64,000 bases of DNA, taken from contig NZ_CP030053.1 in assembly GCF_004114955.1 (NCBI RefSeq), positions 5,642,001 through 5,706,000 on the forward strand, given 5' to 3'. The notes below the pieces were generated by a model. It was not told the DNA's origin. It searched no databases and saw only the letters and a list, made by a program, of their open reading frames with translations. Of the stretch, positions 37,359 to 45,283 are shown piece by piece. Position 1 is the first letter of the stretch; every line of letters begins with the position of its first letter. The stretch is from Bradyrhizobium guangzhouense. Lineage in GTDB: Bacteria > Pseudomonadota > Alphaproteobacteria > Rhizobiales > Xanthobacteraceae. Both the position numbers and the translations under genes were made by a program.

Positions 37359-38243
37359 CTAGGACGTGCCGATCTCGATGCGGAACGAGGCTTGCTCTTC
37401 CGCACCGGGCGCAATGTGCATCAGGCCCGGCTTGTCGGTGAACTCCCCATCAAAGCCGACGGGGCTTGCGTAACCGCGCCAGGGCTCGATGCAAACGAAC
37501 GGCGCGCCCGACGGCTTCGACCAGATTCCGAGCTCGCGAAAACCGTGCCATGACATTTTGAGCCAGGGCCCGGCGCCCTGCCCCGCCGCATAACGAACCG
37601 CAGTGCTGTTGACGGGATTGAGGATGACGGCATCGCTGGTGAACAGCGCTTCCGACAGAGGAAGCACCCGGTCTCGGACCGGGCTCGGGTCCGTAGCCGT
37701 GAGCAGGAGCCCGCCCTCGACACGACAAATCGGAGACGGCTCCTCTTTCTCGAAGGTCAGCGCATAGCTTTCCTTCGGCACGCCAGGCTGCAGCGGCCAG
37801 TTGAAAGCGGGATGACCACCGACCGACACCGGCAGCGTCTCGTTGCCGGTGTTCACGACCGTGAGTGTGAGATCGAGACCGGCATCATCGAGCGCGTAAG
37901 CGGCCGTCAGCCGGAACGCGAACGGGTAGCGCTCGCGTGTCGTCTCGCTGTCTTCGAGCACCAGCGTGCAGCGGCTCTCTTCACGTGCCCCCCATGCAAA
38001 CCGGCTGTCGCGCGCAAAGCCGTGCTGGGTCATCCGGTATGTCTTGCCCCGGTGCCGCAATTCGTTATTGGCGAGACGCCCGACGATCGGAAACAGCAAC
38101 GGCGCGTGGCGCGGCCAGGCCGGTTCGGCCTGCCACACGAATTCGATACCATCCTCGTGCCTGAGCGAGCACATCTCGGCGCCCTGTGCTTTGATGCTCG
38201 CGGCGAGGGAGCCGCTTCGGATCGTGTACGTGTCGTCGGTCAT
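37359..38243 (-). CDS. Aldose 1-epimerase family protein
   Basis: The start at 38243 (MTDDTYTIRSGSLAASIKAQ) gives 294 residues. The family pattern is visible: APLLFPIVGRLANNELRHRG with the conserved Arg, YRMTQHGFARD with the conserved His, SVGGHPAFNWPL with the second His, and CIEPWRGYASPVGF with the conserved Glu. These positions build the mutarotase active site of the galactose mutarotase/YeaD-like branch. The protein probably interconverts sugar anomers, although hexose-6-phosphate mutarotases share the pattern. No sugar operon surrounds it. Confidence 0.88.
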   Translation of the reverse strand: MTDDTYTIRSGSLAASIKAQGAEMCSLRHEDGIEFVWQAEPAWPRHAPLLFPIVGRLANNELRHRGKTYRMTQHGFARDSRFAWGAREESRCTLVLEDSETTRERYPFAFRLTAAYALDDAGLDLTLTVVNTGNETLPVSVGGHPAFNWPLQPGVPKESYALTFEKEEPSPICRVEGGLLLTATDPSPVRDRVLPLSEALFTSDAVILNPVNSTAVRYAAGQGAGPWLKMSWHGFRELGIWSKPSGAPFVCIEPWRGYASPVGFDGEFTDKPGLMHIAPGAEEQASFRIEIGTS

Positions 38244-38442
38244 GGCGACGGATCTCCAGACATTTCGAATTCTTCTCCGGCAGCCGACTGGATCAAGCAA
38301 CCCGCATTCGACCCGATAGCCACACCTAAGGACATGTCGTCCTTTCATCAAGCGATTGCAGTGTGCTCTTGAATCAAAGCAATGCCCTCGATCATGGACC
38401 CGAATGGCGGCGGACCACCCGCGTTTGTGAGGGACATCACAG

Positions 38443-38745
38443 ATGGCCACTTGCAAATTCCCGGCCGCGCCGGCTGTGGGGCCGTATGCCGATCCGCAGG
38501 AGGCGCTCCGCCGCAACCACGAATTCTCGCTCCAACTCGGTACCCGCGCTGGCTGGACCGTGTTCAATAGCGACAACGAATGCGAGAGAGGACAAGAGAA
38601 GAAGCTTGTCGCAGCGCGTGAAGCGTCAGGCAGTCGACGACGAGCGGAAGCAGCTCGAGTCAGCACCTTCGAAGCAACAGGCGAGATCGAGCGGCCAGAC
38701 GACTGCTTTGGACGGGGCAGAGGCCAGTATGCCTATGGGCCGTAG
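38443..38745 (+). CDS. Hypothetical protein, possibly frameshifted
   Basis: The frame starts MATCKFPAAPAVGPYADPQE and reads about 45 codons with clear GC3 bias, then continues with poorer codon use to residue 100. In the +1-type neighbouring frame, the bases from about 38585 onward look better (a Lys/Arg/Gln-rich stretch ending KMKS at 38767). This could be one gene interrupted by a frameshift near 38585, or chance. I recognise no family. Confidence 0.35.
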   Translation: MATCKFPAAPAVGPYADPQEALRRNHEFSLQLGTRAGWTVFNSDNECERGQEKKLVAAREASGSRRRAEAARVSTFEATGEIERPDDCFGRGRGQYAYGP

Positions 38746-38800
38746 GGCACAAAAAATGAAAAGCTGAGTGCGCAGTTTGTTTTGGGTGAGGCCCCCGGCC

Positions 38801-38911
38801 TCACCATGCGACGAGTCCCAACAGTGTCAGGCTAAGGCCGCCGAGAACAGGAAGAGCCGCAAGGGTGCCAACTGCTATCAGCGCCAATTCTTTCTTCGTC
38901 TCATCTACCAT
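38801..38911 (-). CDS. 36-residue single-helix membrane peptide with EcfG promoter
   Basis: The product reads MVDETKKELALIAVGTLAAL followed by PVLGGLSLTLLGLVAW: a charged head and then one or one-and-a-half hydrophobic helices. GGGAG lies 9 bases before the ATG. A consensus EcfG promoter (38942-38967) points straight at it with a leader of about 30 bases. Such small membrane peptides are easily missed by gene finders. The promoter and the reading-frame pattern are my only support. Confidence 0.6.
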   Translation of the reverse strand: MVDETKKELALIAVGTLAALPVLGGLSLTLLGLVAW

Positions 38912-38941
38912 CGTGACATGCTCCCGATCACAGGTCTTGAG

Positions 38942-38967
38942 AACGATTGGGTTGCCATTTCCGTTCC
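38942..38967 (-). promoter_or_regulatory. Consensus EcfG promoter for the 36-residue peptide
   Basis: On the minus strand GGAAC (38967-38963) and CGTT (38945-38942) are 17 bases apart. The -10 element ends 30 bases before the ATG at 38911. No other minus-strand gene could use it. Confidence 0.75.
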
Positions 38968-38999
38968 GGCATTAAATCGCGCCCGACGTTCCGTCGCAG

Positions 39000-39025
39000 G
39001 GAACAACAAGGGGGTCGCGACTGTT
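39000..39025 (+). promoter_or_regulatory. Near-consensus EcfG promoter for the membrane-protein gene
   Basis: GGAAC at 39000-39004 is followed after 17 bases by TGTT (39022-39025), one mismatch in the -10 element. It ends 20 bases before the ATG at 39046. It is divergent from the promoter at 38942-38967, so the two share a 150-base control region. Confidence 0.5.
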
Positions 39026-39045
39026 TCCCGCCGAGGAGACCTTTC

Positions 39046-39399
39046 ATGAGCTTGAGACGGTCGATCGAACGACTCGGACCCTATCCCTCGCTGTTCTTGC
39101 TGGCGCTTCCGACGGCGACAGTAGAACCACTGAAGCTCGTCGCGGTGGCCGTGGCGGGAAAGGGGCACTGGATCACCGGCACGGCGATCATCGTTGTCTG
39201 CTACGCGCTCAGCCTTCTGGTGGTCGAGCGGCTTTTCCTCATCGTCAAGCCGAAGCTTTTAACGATTCCGTGGTTCGCGAAACTCTGGGAAGCCTGCCTT
39301 TCGGTGCGCACACGCGTATGGACGGCTTTGAAAGGATGCGTCGGATTTCGCCGGGACTGTCGATGCTCTGGGAAGCAGCCAGACCTGTCGGGGGGATGA
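39046..39399 (+). CDS. Small two-helix membrane protein, probable stress gene
   Basis: GAGGAGACC precedes the ATG at 39046; the product has 117 residues starting MSLRRSIERLGPYPSLFLLA. Two hydrophobic segments are visible, at about residues 13-35 and 41-66 (ITGTAIIVVCYALSLLVVER). A basic, Cys-containing tail follows (AKLWEACLSVRTRVW...). I recognise a general type seen in Bradyrhizobium but no named family. A near-consensus EcfG promoter stands 20 bases upstream. Confidence 0.72.
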   Translation: MSLRRSIERLGPYPSLFLLALPTATVEPLKLVAVAVAGKGHWITGTAIIVVCYALSLLVVERLFLIVKPKLLTIPWFAKLWEACLSVRTRVWTALKGCVGFRRDCRCSGKQPDLSGG

Positions 39400-39480
39400 T
39401 CGTCTGCCCTCCAGGAGCGGTGCCGAGGCTGCCTCCCTCGAACCCCTTATCGGCTCCGGCTGGTGATTTCGTTCGCTCTC

Positions 39481-39885
39481 CTACCTCTTGCTTCTCCTGT
39501 TCCTTTGAGGTTGCTGTGAGCCGGCGTTTGCGTCTGCACTCGATGACGAAAGAGCATCTACTCGCTCACTGAGCGAGCCGAGCTGATCGGAGAGAAGTTT
39601 GCGCTCTCCCTGTTCTTTTGCAACCTGGCCCTTGAGCTCGCTGACTTGGCCGCTCAAGCTTGTTTGTCCGCTCTGAATTTCATCGAACCTTTTTTGCAGC
39701 GCTGCCAGGGCTTGCCGCGTTTCATCAACATTCAGCTCCTGAGCAGGCGCCTTGGCAGCTTCGAGTGCCCCAATCTTGTTGTTCATCCAAATGATGCTTG
39801 ATCCGGCTACCAACACTGCAAGAGCAACAATCACCCACGGGAGTGCGGATTGGCGCGCGCGGACAGGAGCTGAGAAGTCTTCCAT
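39481..39885 (-). CDS. Membrane-anchored coiled-coil protein
   Basis: The start at 39885 (MEDFSAPVRARQSALPWVIV) with AAAGG upstream gives 134 residues. A single membrane helix covers about residues 15-36 (PWVIVALAVLVAGSSIIWMN), and a long coiled coil covers about 40-118 (TRQALAALQKRFDEIQSGQT and following heptads), ending in a basic tail. This is an inner-membrane protein with a periplasmic helix bundle; no family name can be given. A near-EcfG promoter lies just upstream. Confidence 0.72.
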   Translation of the reverse strand: MEDFSAPVRARQSALPWVIVALAVLVAGSSIIWMNNKIGALEAAKAPAQELNVDETRQALAALQKRFDEIQSGQTSLSGQVSELKGQVAKEQGERKLLSDQLGSLSERVDALSSSSADANAGSQQPQRNRRSKR

Positions 39886-39917
39886 ATCTGGCCTTTGACA
39901 AAGATTGGGTGAGTCCA

Positions 39918-39942
39918 AACGCCTGGAGCGAGGTTTTGTTGC
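39918..39942 (-). promoter_or_regulatory. Near-consensus EcfG promoter for the coiled-coil gene
   Basis: On the minus strand GCAAC (39942-39938; consensus GGAAC) and an exact CGTT (39921-39918) are 16 bases apart, ending 33 bases before the ATG at 39885. One mismatch, so weaker than the other promoters of this cluster. Confidence 0.42.
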
Positions 39943-39982
39943 CGATCAAGGAAGTCGAGGCGGCTCGCGCGGGTCACGGCCA

Positions 39983-40008
39983 GGAACGTATTGCCCTTTC
40001 TTCCCGTT
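39983..40008 (+). promoter_or_regulatory. Consensus EcfG promoter for the His-rich protein gene
   Basis: GGAAC at 39983-39987 and CGTT at 40005-40008 have exactly 17 bases between them. The -10 element ends 47 bases before the ATG at 40056. Confidence 0.78.
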
Positions 40009-40055
40009 TACCGTCGACCCGGCGGATGTCCCGCGGGGCGTTTTGGAGCAACATC

Positions 40056-40385
40056 ATGGAAAAAAAGATAGCCGGCCTTTTAGGAGCGGTGGCGGCGCTC
40101 GGCACCCTTTCGTCAGCGCAAGCCGCCCCGGGACCGGCCCCGCTTTCCTCGGGTCCGCTACAAGCTAACTCCTATGCTGAGTTGCTTGAGCCGATCCCGA
40201 ATGCCGCGACGGTCTTGCAGGCTCTGGACGAGCAAACCCCTGAGACGACAAAGGCGAACGTGCAGCTCGCGCAATATCATCATCACCACCACCATCACCA
40301 CAGTCATTGGCGACGCGGACCGGTGGTCGTGATCGGGCGCCATCGGCACCATCATCATCATCATCATCATCATCACCACCGCTGA
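40056..40385 (+). CDS. Exported polyhistidine-tract protein
   Basis: The ATG at 40056 follows GGAG by eight bases; the product has 109 residues. Residues 1-23 (MEKKIAGLLGAVAALGTLSS, AQA) form a signal peptide. Two His runs follow: eight His after LAQY, and eleven His near the C-terminus (GRHRHHHH...), encoded by CAT/CAC repeats that can expand or contract by whole codons. Metal binding in the periplasm (Ni, Zn or Cu) is plausible from composition only. An exact EcfG promoter precedes it, so it is probably a stress-induced protein. Confidence 0.8.
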   Translation: MEKKIAGLLGAVAALGTLSSAQAAPGPAPLSSGPLQANSYAELLEPIPNAATVLQALDEQTPETTKANVQLAQYHHHHHHHHSHWRRGPVVVIGRHRHHHHHHHHHHHR

Positions 40386-40407
40386 GGCCAAACGCGTTGA
40401 AGAGACG

Positions 40408-40665
40408 ATGGCAGCAGAGGCCGAGCAGCGGCGCAAGGAGGACGAAGCTGCCGTCGTCAAGGCGCTTGCCGAAAGGCAGGCCGCCGAGGCCGCGCTGACC
40501 GACAGGATTGCCAGCGAGAAGGCTGCGGCCGATCTTGCAGATCAGCACAACGACGCTGTGAAGGTTGCGGATCTTCCACCGGCGCCATCAAAGCCATCCC
40601 TCTCGTCTCAAGAGATGATCAAGCTGCTTCAGTCTGAGCTGCTGCCGATCGCGAAGCAGCTGTGA
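40408..40665 (+). pseudogene. Charged Ala/Glu-rich fragment, perhaps the tail of a caspase-family protein
   Basis: From the ATG at 40408 the frame gives 85 residues (MAAEAEQRRKEDEAAVVKAL ... SSQEMIKLLQSELLPIAKQL) with clear GC3 bias. The same frame is open upstream for about 20 codons (TAEAKRVEET), without a start. From memory, the Ala/Glu/Lys repeat followed by a KLLQSEL block resembles the linker and start of the C-terminal repeat in Bradyrhizobium caspase-family proteins. I infer a truncated remnant, but a small free-standing gene is possible. Confidence 0.45.
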
Positions 40666-40952
40666 GACGCAAGCTGAGACCAGTCGATTCGCAAGACACG
40701 AATAGACGATGCTGAGGTCCGCATTGCCGTGACGAGCATTCGAAAAGCCACGGCCTGCCCCGTAATTTGCGCGCGGCCAGCCTCATCATTCAGCCCGGTG
40801 TCAGGCTTGCGGCGAGATCAGCGCTTCGCAGCGACAAACGTCAATCTCTCGACGCCGTTCCGACGCCAATCGATCATACTGCGTTGCTACGCCATTCATC
40901 GGAAGTCGCAGATAAAAAGAAAGGTCATCTCCAGCCCGCGGAAGCGTTACAG

Positions 40953-42569
40953 ATGTCGATCCATTGCAGAACATCCGGCCTCCTGGTTTGCCTGATACTG
41001 TCGCTTATTGTTAGCCCGGCGAGCGCGCAATCTCCCGTCAACAAGGACGTCCTCGTGTACGGCGGCACGGCTGCCGGCGTCATGTCCGCCTATTCGGCCG
41101 CACGCCGGGGCTCGCATGTCGTGCTGCTCGAGCCGGGTCATCATCTCGGAGGGATGGTTACGGGAGGGCTTTCCGCCACCGACCTCGGCAATCCCCAGGT
41201 GATCGGCGGATATGCGAAGCTGTTTTATCGCCGCGTTGCCGAGCATTACGGCCGATCTCGCCTCGACCGCATCACGGACTGGCTGTCCGAGCCGCACGTC
41301 TCCGAAGACACCTTCGGCGCGATGCTCGGTGAAGCCGGAGTTGAAGTCGTGTTCGGCGCGCGGCTGCGCGAACGTCACGGCGTCACGATCGAAAATCGCA
41401 GGATCGTTTCCGTGACGAGCGAGGACGGCCGCGAATGGCGCGCCGAGGTCTTTGTGGACTGCAGCTACGAAGGAGATCTTCTGGCACAATCAGGCGCAAC
41501 CTACACCTGGGGCCGGGAAAGCGCGCAGACTTACGGCGAGACGCTCGCCGGCGTACGCACCATCACGCCGCAGCACCAGTTTGGTTGGCCGATGCTTGCT
41601 TATCGCGACGACCACCGGCTCTATCCCGAAATCTCCCCCGGCCCGCTGCCGACGGCCGGAAGCGGCGACAAGAACGTCCAGGCCTACAATTATCGTCTCG
41701 TTCTGACCGACGATCCTGCAAATCGTTTGCCGTTTCCCAAACCGGACGGCTACGATCCGGCACAATTTGCGCTGCTCGCGCGATACCTGCAGGAATTTCA
41801 ATCGCACATGGGACGAGACCCCTCGCTGAGGGACTTCCTGTATCCGGTCCGGCTCCCGAACCACAAGGCCGACTTCAACAACAACGGGCCGTTCTCGAGC
41901 GACTATATCGGCCATAGCGCCGCCTATCCGGATGCCTCCTACCAGGACAAGCTACGGATCCGCACCGAACATCTTCGCTACACACAAGGACTGCTTTACT
42001 TTCTCAGCCACGATCCCGTCGTGCCTGCGCCCCTCAAAAGCCAGCTCAATGTATGGGGCCTGCCGAAGGACGAGTTCTCGGACAGCGACCATTGGCCGAG
42101 AGAATTGTACATCCGCGAGGGACGTCGCATGGTGGGTGCCTATGTCGTGACACAGGCAGACCTGCAAACAAATCGCGCCAAGCCTGACGCGATCGGCATG
42201 GGCTCGTACAACAGCGACTCCCACAACGTGCAGCGTGTCGTGATGCCGGACGGCACGGTACGTAACGAGGGCGACATGCAAGTCCCCGTTCAGCCCTACC
42301 AGATCCCCTATCGGGTCATGACGCCTCGCAAGGACGAATTGCAGAACCTGCTGGTGCCGGTGTGCCTGTCCGCTTCGCATGTGGCCTATTCCTCGCTGCG
42401 CATGGAGCCGCAATACATGATCCTCGGGCAAGCCGCAGGCGTTGCCGGATCGCTCGCGGCGGAGAGCGGTGTACCCGTGCAGGACATTCCGATTGCGCGC
42501 TTGCAACGCGAGCTTCTCAAGGCCGGCGCCGTTCTCGACCTGCCGGAGAACAGCTTTTTTGGACCGTGA
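40953..42569 (+). CDS. Exported FAD-dependent oxidoreductase (FAD_oxidored type)
   Basis: The start at 40953 (MSIHCRTSGLLVCLILSLIV) gives 538 residues, with a signal peptide ending near SPASAQS. The FAD-binding motif DVLVYGGTAAGVMSAYSAAR follows at about residue 34, then GGMVTGGLSATDLG, VFVDCSYEGDLLAQSGA, REGRRMVGAYVVTQADL and a C-terminal YMILGQAAGVAGSLA. These blocks match the xanthan-lyase-associated/PF12831 group of flavoproteins, whose substrates are mostly unknown. It stands directly before the polysaccharide locus, which suggests, without proof, a carbohydrate substrate. Confidence 0.82.
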   Translation: MSIHCRTSGLLVCLILSLIVSPASAQSPVNKDVLVYGGTAAGVMSAYSAARRGSHVVLLEPGHHLGGMVTGGLSATDLGNPQVIGGYAKLFYRRVAEHYGRSRLDRITDWLSEPHVSEDTFGAMLGEAGVEVVFGARLRERHGVTIENRRIVSVTSEDGREWRAEVFVDCSYEGDLLAQSGATYTWGRESAQTYGETLAGVRTITPQHQFGWPMLAYRDDHRLYPEISPGPLPTAGSGDKNVQAYNYRLVLTDDPANRLPFPKPDGYDPAQFALLARYLQEFQSHMGRDPSLRDFLYPVRLPNHKADFNNNGPFSSDYIGHSAAYPDASYQDKLRIRTEHLRYTQGLLYFLSHDPVVPAPLKSQLNVWGLPKDEFSDSDHWPRELYIREGRRMVGAYVVTQADLQTNRAKPDAIGMGSYNSDSHNVQRVVMPDGTVRNEGDMQVPVQPYQIPYRVMTPRKDELQNLLVPVCLSASHVAYSSLRMEPQYMILGQAAGVAGSLAAESGVPVQDIPIARLQRELLKAGAVLDLPENSFFGP

Positions 42570-42703
42570 CCGCAGCGGCGGCGACCGGCCTCGTTGCAAA
42601 CTCACGATCGCGAGCGGTTCCGTCGCTCCGTCATATTTTCGTGCCTAACAATTGCTCTCTGGCGGCCCATCGGCTGGCCCGATCCGTGCACCGCCAGGAC
42701 ATC

Positions 42704-43840
42704 ATGACGATACAGACTTCGAAAAGCGCTCTGCCGAACAGCACCCATCTGAAGATCTCCATCAACGGCCGCTTTCTCTCGCAAGCGCTGACGGGCGTTC
42801 AGCGCTATGCTGCCGAAATCGTCAAAGCCATCGACCACGCATTGGTGTCAGGCCGTTTTCCGGCACGACTGCACGATTGCGAATGGCAGCTCCTTGTCCC
42901 ACCCGATGTCCGGGAAGTGCTTGATCTCGAGAAAATCAAGGTCCGAAAGATCGGGCGCTTGAGCGGCCACGCCTGGGATCAGGTTGATCTGGCGCGCGCG
43001 GCTGCGGGCGGACGCTTGATAAGTTTGGCGAATTCAGGACCCGTGCTGCATCGTGACCAAATCGTGGTGATTCACGATGCCCAGGTCTTTCGTCGCCCGG
43101 ACTTCTTCGGCTGGCGCTACCGCGCGGTTCATCGCACGATGGATCGCCTGCTCGCACGTAGCGCAACCATTGCGACGGTCTCCAATTTTTCGCGTCAAGA
43201 GCTCGCTGACGTCCTGAGACTATCAGCGTCTCGGATTCCCGTGCTGCCCAATAGCGCTGAGCACTTTGCAAACACGGTTCCCGATTATGGCATCCTCGGC
43301 CGGCTCGGGCTTCGTTCTCACAGCTACTTTCTCTTCATCGGTTCGATGACGAAGAACAAGAATCTCACTGTGGCAACGCGCGCCATTCAGTCGCTGAACC
43401 GGCCGGATGTTCCACTTGTCATCGTCGGCGGCCATAACAGCAGCGTCTTTCAGGATAATCTGGGCAAGGCAACTCCGAATCTCATCCTGGCAGGCCGCCT
43501 GACTGACAGCGAAATCGCCGCACTCTATGGGCGCGCGTCTGCGTTCGTATTTCCTTCTCTCTATGAGGGATTCGGCGTGCCTCCGCTCGAGGCAATGCTG
43601 TTCGGATGTCCGGTCATTGCCTCGACAGCCGACGCAGTCAAGGAGACCTGCGGCGACGCGGCTGCCTATTTCGACGCCAACGATGCCGATGCTCTGCGTC
43701 AGTGCATGCAAGCACGCCTTGCCGCCGGCGCAATCACGGAGAGCGAACGAAAGAGGCAGCAGGATCGACTCGCACAGTTTTCATGGCAGCGATCGGCGGA
43801 CGCGCTGCTTCAATTCCTGGCCCAGCGGCACATCAACTGA
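42704..43840 (+). CDS. Glycosyltransferase, GT4 family (GT-B fold)
   Basis: The ATG at 42704 follows CCAGGA; the protein has 378 residues starting MTIQTSKSALPNSTHLKISI. The GT4 pattern is clear in the C-terminal half: FLFIGSMTKNKNLTVATRAI, ILAGRLTDSEIAALYGRASA, then FVFPSLYEGFGVPPLEAML with the retaining EX7E-type motif. It would transfer a sugar from a nucleotide donor to the growing lipid-linked repeat at the cytoplasmic face. It is the first of four glycosyltransferase genes in the locus. Donor and linkage cannot be told. Confidence 0.88.
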   Translation: MTIQTSKSALPNSTHLKISINGRFLSQALTGVQRYAAEIVKAIDHALVSGRFPARLHDCEWQLLVPPDVREVLDLEKIKVRKIGRLSGHAWDQVDLARAAAGGRLISLANSGPVLHRDQIVVIHDAQVFRRPDFFGWRYRAVHRTMDRLLARSATIATVSNFSRQELADVLRLSASRIPVLPNSAEHFANTVPDYGILGRLGLRSHSYFLFIGSMTKNKNLTVATRAIQSLNRPDVPLVIVGGHNSSVFQDNLGKATPNLILAGRLTDSEIAALYGRASAFVFPSLYEGFGVPPLEAMLFGCPVIASTADAVKETCGDAAAYFDANDADALRQCMQARLAAGAITESERKRQQDRLAQFSWQRSADALLQFLAQRHIN

Positions 43841-44015
43841 AACGCGCAAACCGATCGAATACTCGTAAATCCTTTTGGTTCCGTCCGAAGACAAAATTAT
43901 TCGTGACGACGACGGATGCAGTGTTGGCGCAACAACACCACACGCTGGTCAAATTGTTGCTTCGTATTGGGAGGATCGTCCGCGCCACTGCCGACGCCTA
44001 CGAAGGGATTCATCG

Positions 44016-45179
44016 ATGTCAGGCTCGCTCCAACGACCGATCAAGCTGCTGCACATCGCTGAGACGATCCGAGGTGGAATCGCGAGCTACCTGAATGAGC
44101 TGCACCCGCAGCAGCAGGCGAGCTTCGGCGCCGAGAATATCCATTATGTCGTGCCTTCGGATCATCGAGGCGATCTCGCCATTGATGACGCCCAGATGAC
44201 GACATTCGAGCGGTCGGGCCGCAGCGTGTCCGGTCTCTTCCATATGCTGCGCGCCAGCTTGCAAGCGATCGACAGCTTCAGGCCCGATGTCGTTCACCTG
44301 CACTCGTCATTTGCGGGTCTCGTTCTCCGGCCTGCGCTCGCGGCAAGGCCTCAGGCCCCCAGCGTGATCTATTGTCCGCATGGCTGGGCCTTCTCTCGCG
44401 AGACCGGACGGTTGAGCCATCAGGTCTCGAAGGCGGCCGAAAGGCTTCTGACGCGAACCACGGATCGCATCATCTGCATCTCTGCAGACGAGTTCAACGA
44501 AGCCGTGCGCGCCGGAATTCCGGCCGATCGCCTGACATTGGTGCCCAACGGCATCTCGATGAAGCGTCCGGAGCCCTCGCCAGTGGCGGCAATCTGGCCT
44601 TCGAAGAAGGCCAAGGTCCTGTTCATCGGCCGGCTCGATCGGCAGAAGGGCTTTGATTTGCTGATCGAAGCGGCACGGCTTCTCGAAGATGTGGTGGACG
44701 TTCGCATCGTCGGTGCCTCCGTCGTCAACAAGTTCGACGGGCCGGCGGTGCCTCCCAACGTCACCCTGCTCGGCTGGCTCGACCGCCGCGAAATCGAGAC
44801 CCATCTGGAGGCCGCCGACCTTGTCGTGATCCCGTCCCGCTGGGAGGCCTTCGGTCTGGTCGCGCTGGAAGCGATGCGCGCGGCCAAGCCGATCTTGGCC
44901 TTCCGGATCGGCGCATTGCCGGAGATCGTGGTGGACGGCGTGACCGGCGTGTTGTGCGAACCGGTCACCGCCGCGGAGCTGGTCCAGGGTTTCCGACGCG
45001 CGCTCGACCTTGACCTGAACGTGTTGGGGCACCGCGGCTACGAGCGCTTCAAGCAATATTACGACGTGCAGAAGACGCACCGCCAGCTCCGGCAGGTCTA
45101 CATGGAGGTGCTGCAGAGCGACGAGCGCCGCCCCGAAGAACAGGTGCAACTCCGTCAGGACGTGTCGAGCAACGCCTGA
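44016..45179 (+). CDS. Glycosyltransferase, GT4 family
   Basis: The ATG at 44016 follows AAGGGA and opens MSGSLQRPIKLLHIAETIRG, giving 387 residues. GGIASYLNELHPQ at the N-terminus is the usual glycine-rich acceptor loop. The C-terminal half has VLFIGRLDRQKGFDLLIEAA, VTLLGWLDRREIETHLEAAD and PSRWEAFGLVALEAMRAAKP, typical of retaining GT4 enzymes. The C-terminus (EEQVQLRQDVSSNA) is polar and unstructured. It lies 175 bases after the first glycosyltransferase and 104 bases before the exported hydrolase, all in the same direction. Confidence 0.88.
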   Translation: MSGSLQRPIKLLHIAETIRGGIASYLNELHPQQQASFGAENIHYVVPSDHRGDLAIDDAQMTTFERSGRSVSGLFHMLRASLQAIDSFRPDVVHLHSSFAGLVLRPALAARPQAPSVIYCPHGWAFSRETGRLSHQVSKAAERLLTRTTDRIICISADEFNEAVRAGIPADRLTLVPNGISMKRPEPSPVAAIWPSKKAKVLFIGRLDRQKGFDLLIEAARLLEDVVDVRIVGASVVNKFDGPAVPPNVTLLGWLDRREIETHLEAADLVVIPSRWEAFGLVALEAMRAAKPILAFRIGALPEIVVDGVTGVLCEPVTAAELVQGFRRALDLDLNVLGHRGYERFKQYYDVQKTHRQLRQVYMEVLQSDERRPEEQVQLRQDVSSNA

Positions 45180-45283
45180 GCATGACCTGGCGCATCGGCG
45201 CGTCCAGGGATGGAACAAGTGGACCGCCATCGGGAGTATCCCTGGCAGCGTGAGCGAGGACCGTGGTGGGCGCGATCTGAACG

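Noticed and set aside
40285..40384. CAT/CAC repeats as a microsatellite or a CRISPR-like array
   Set aside because: They are in-frame His codons of a coding gene, with no spacers or direct-repeat structure.
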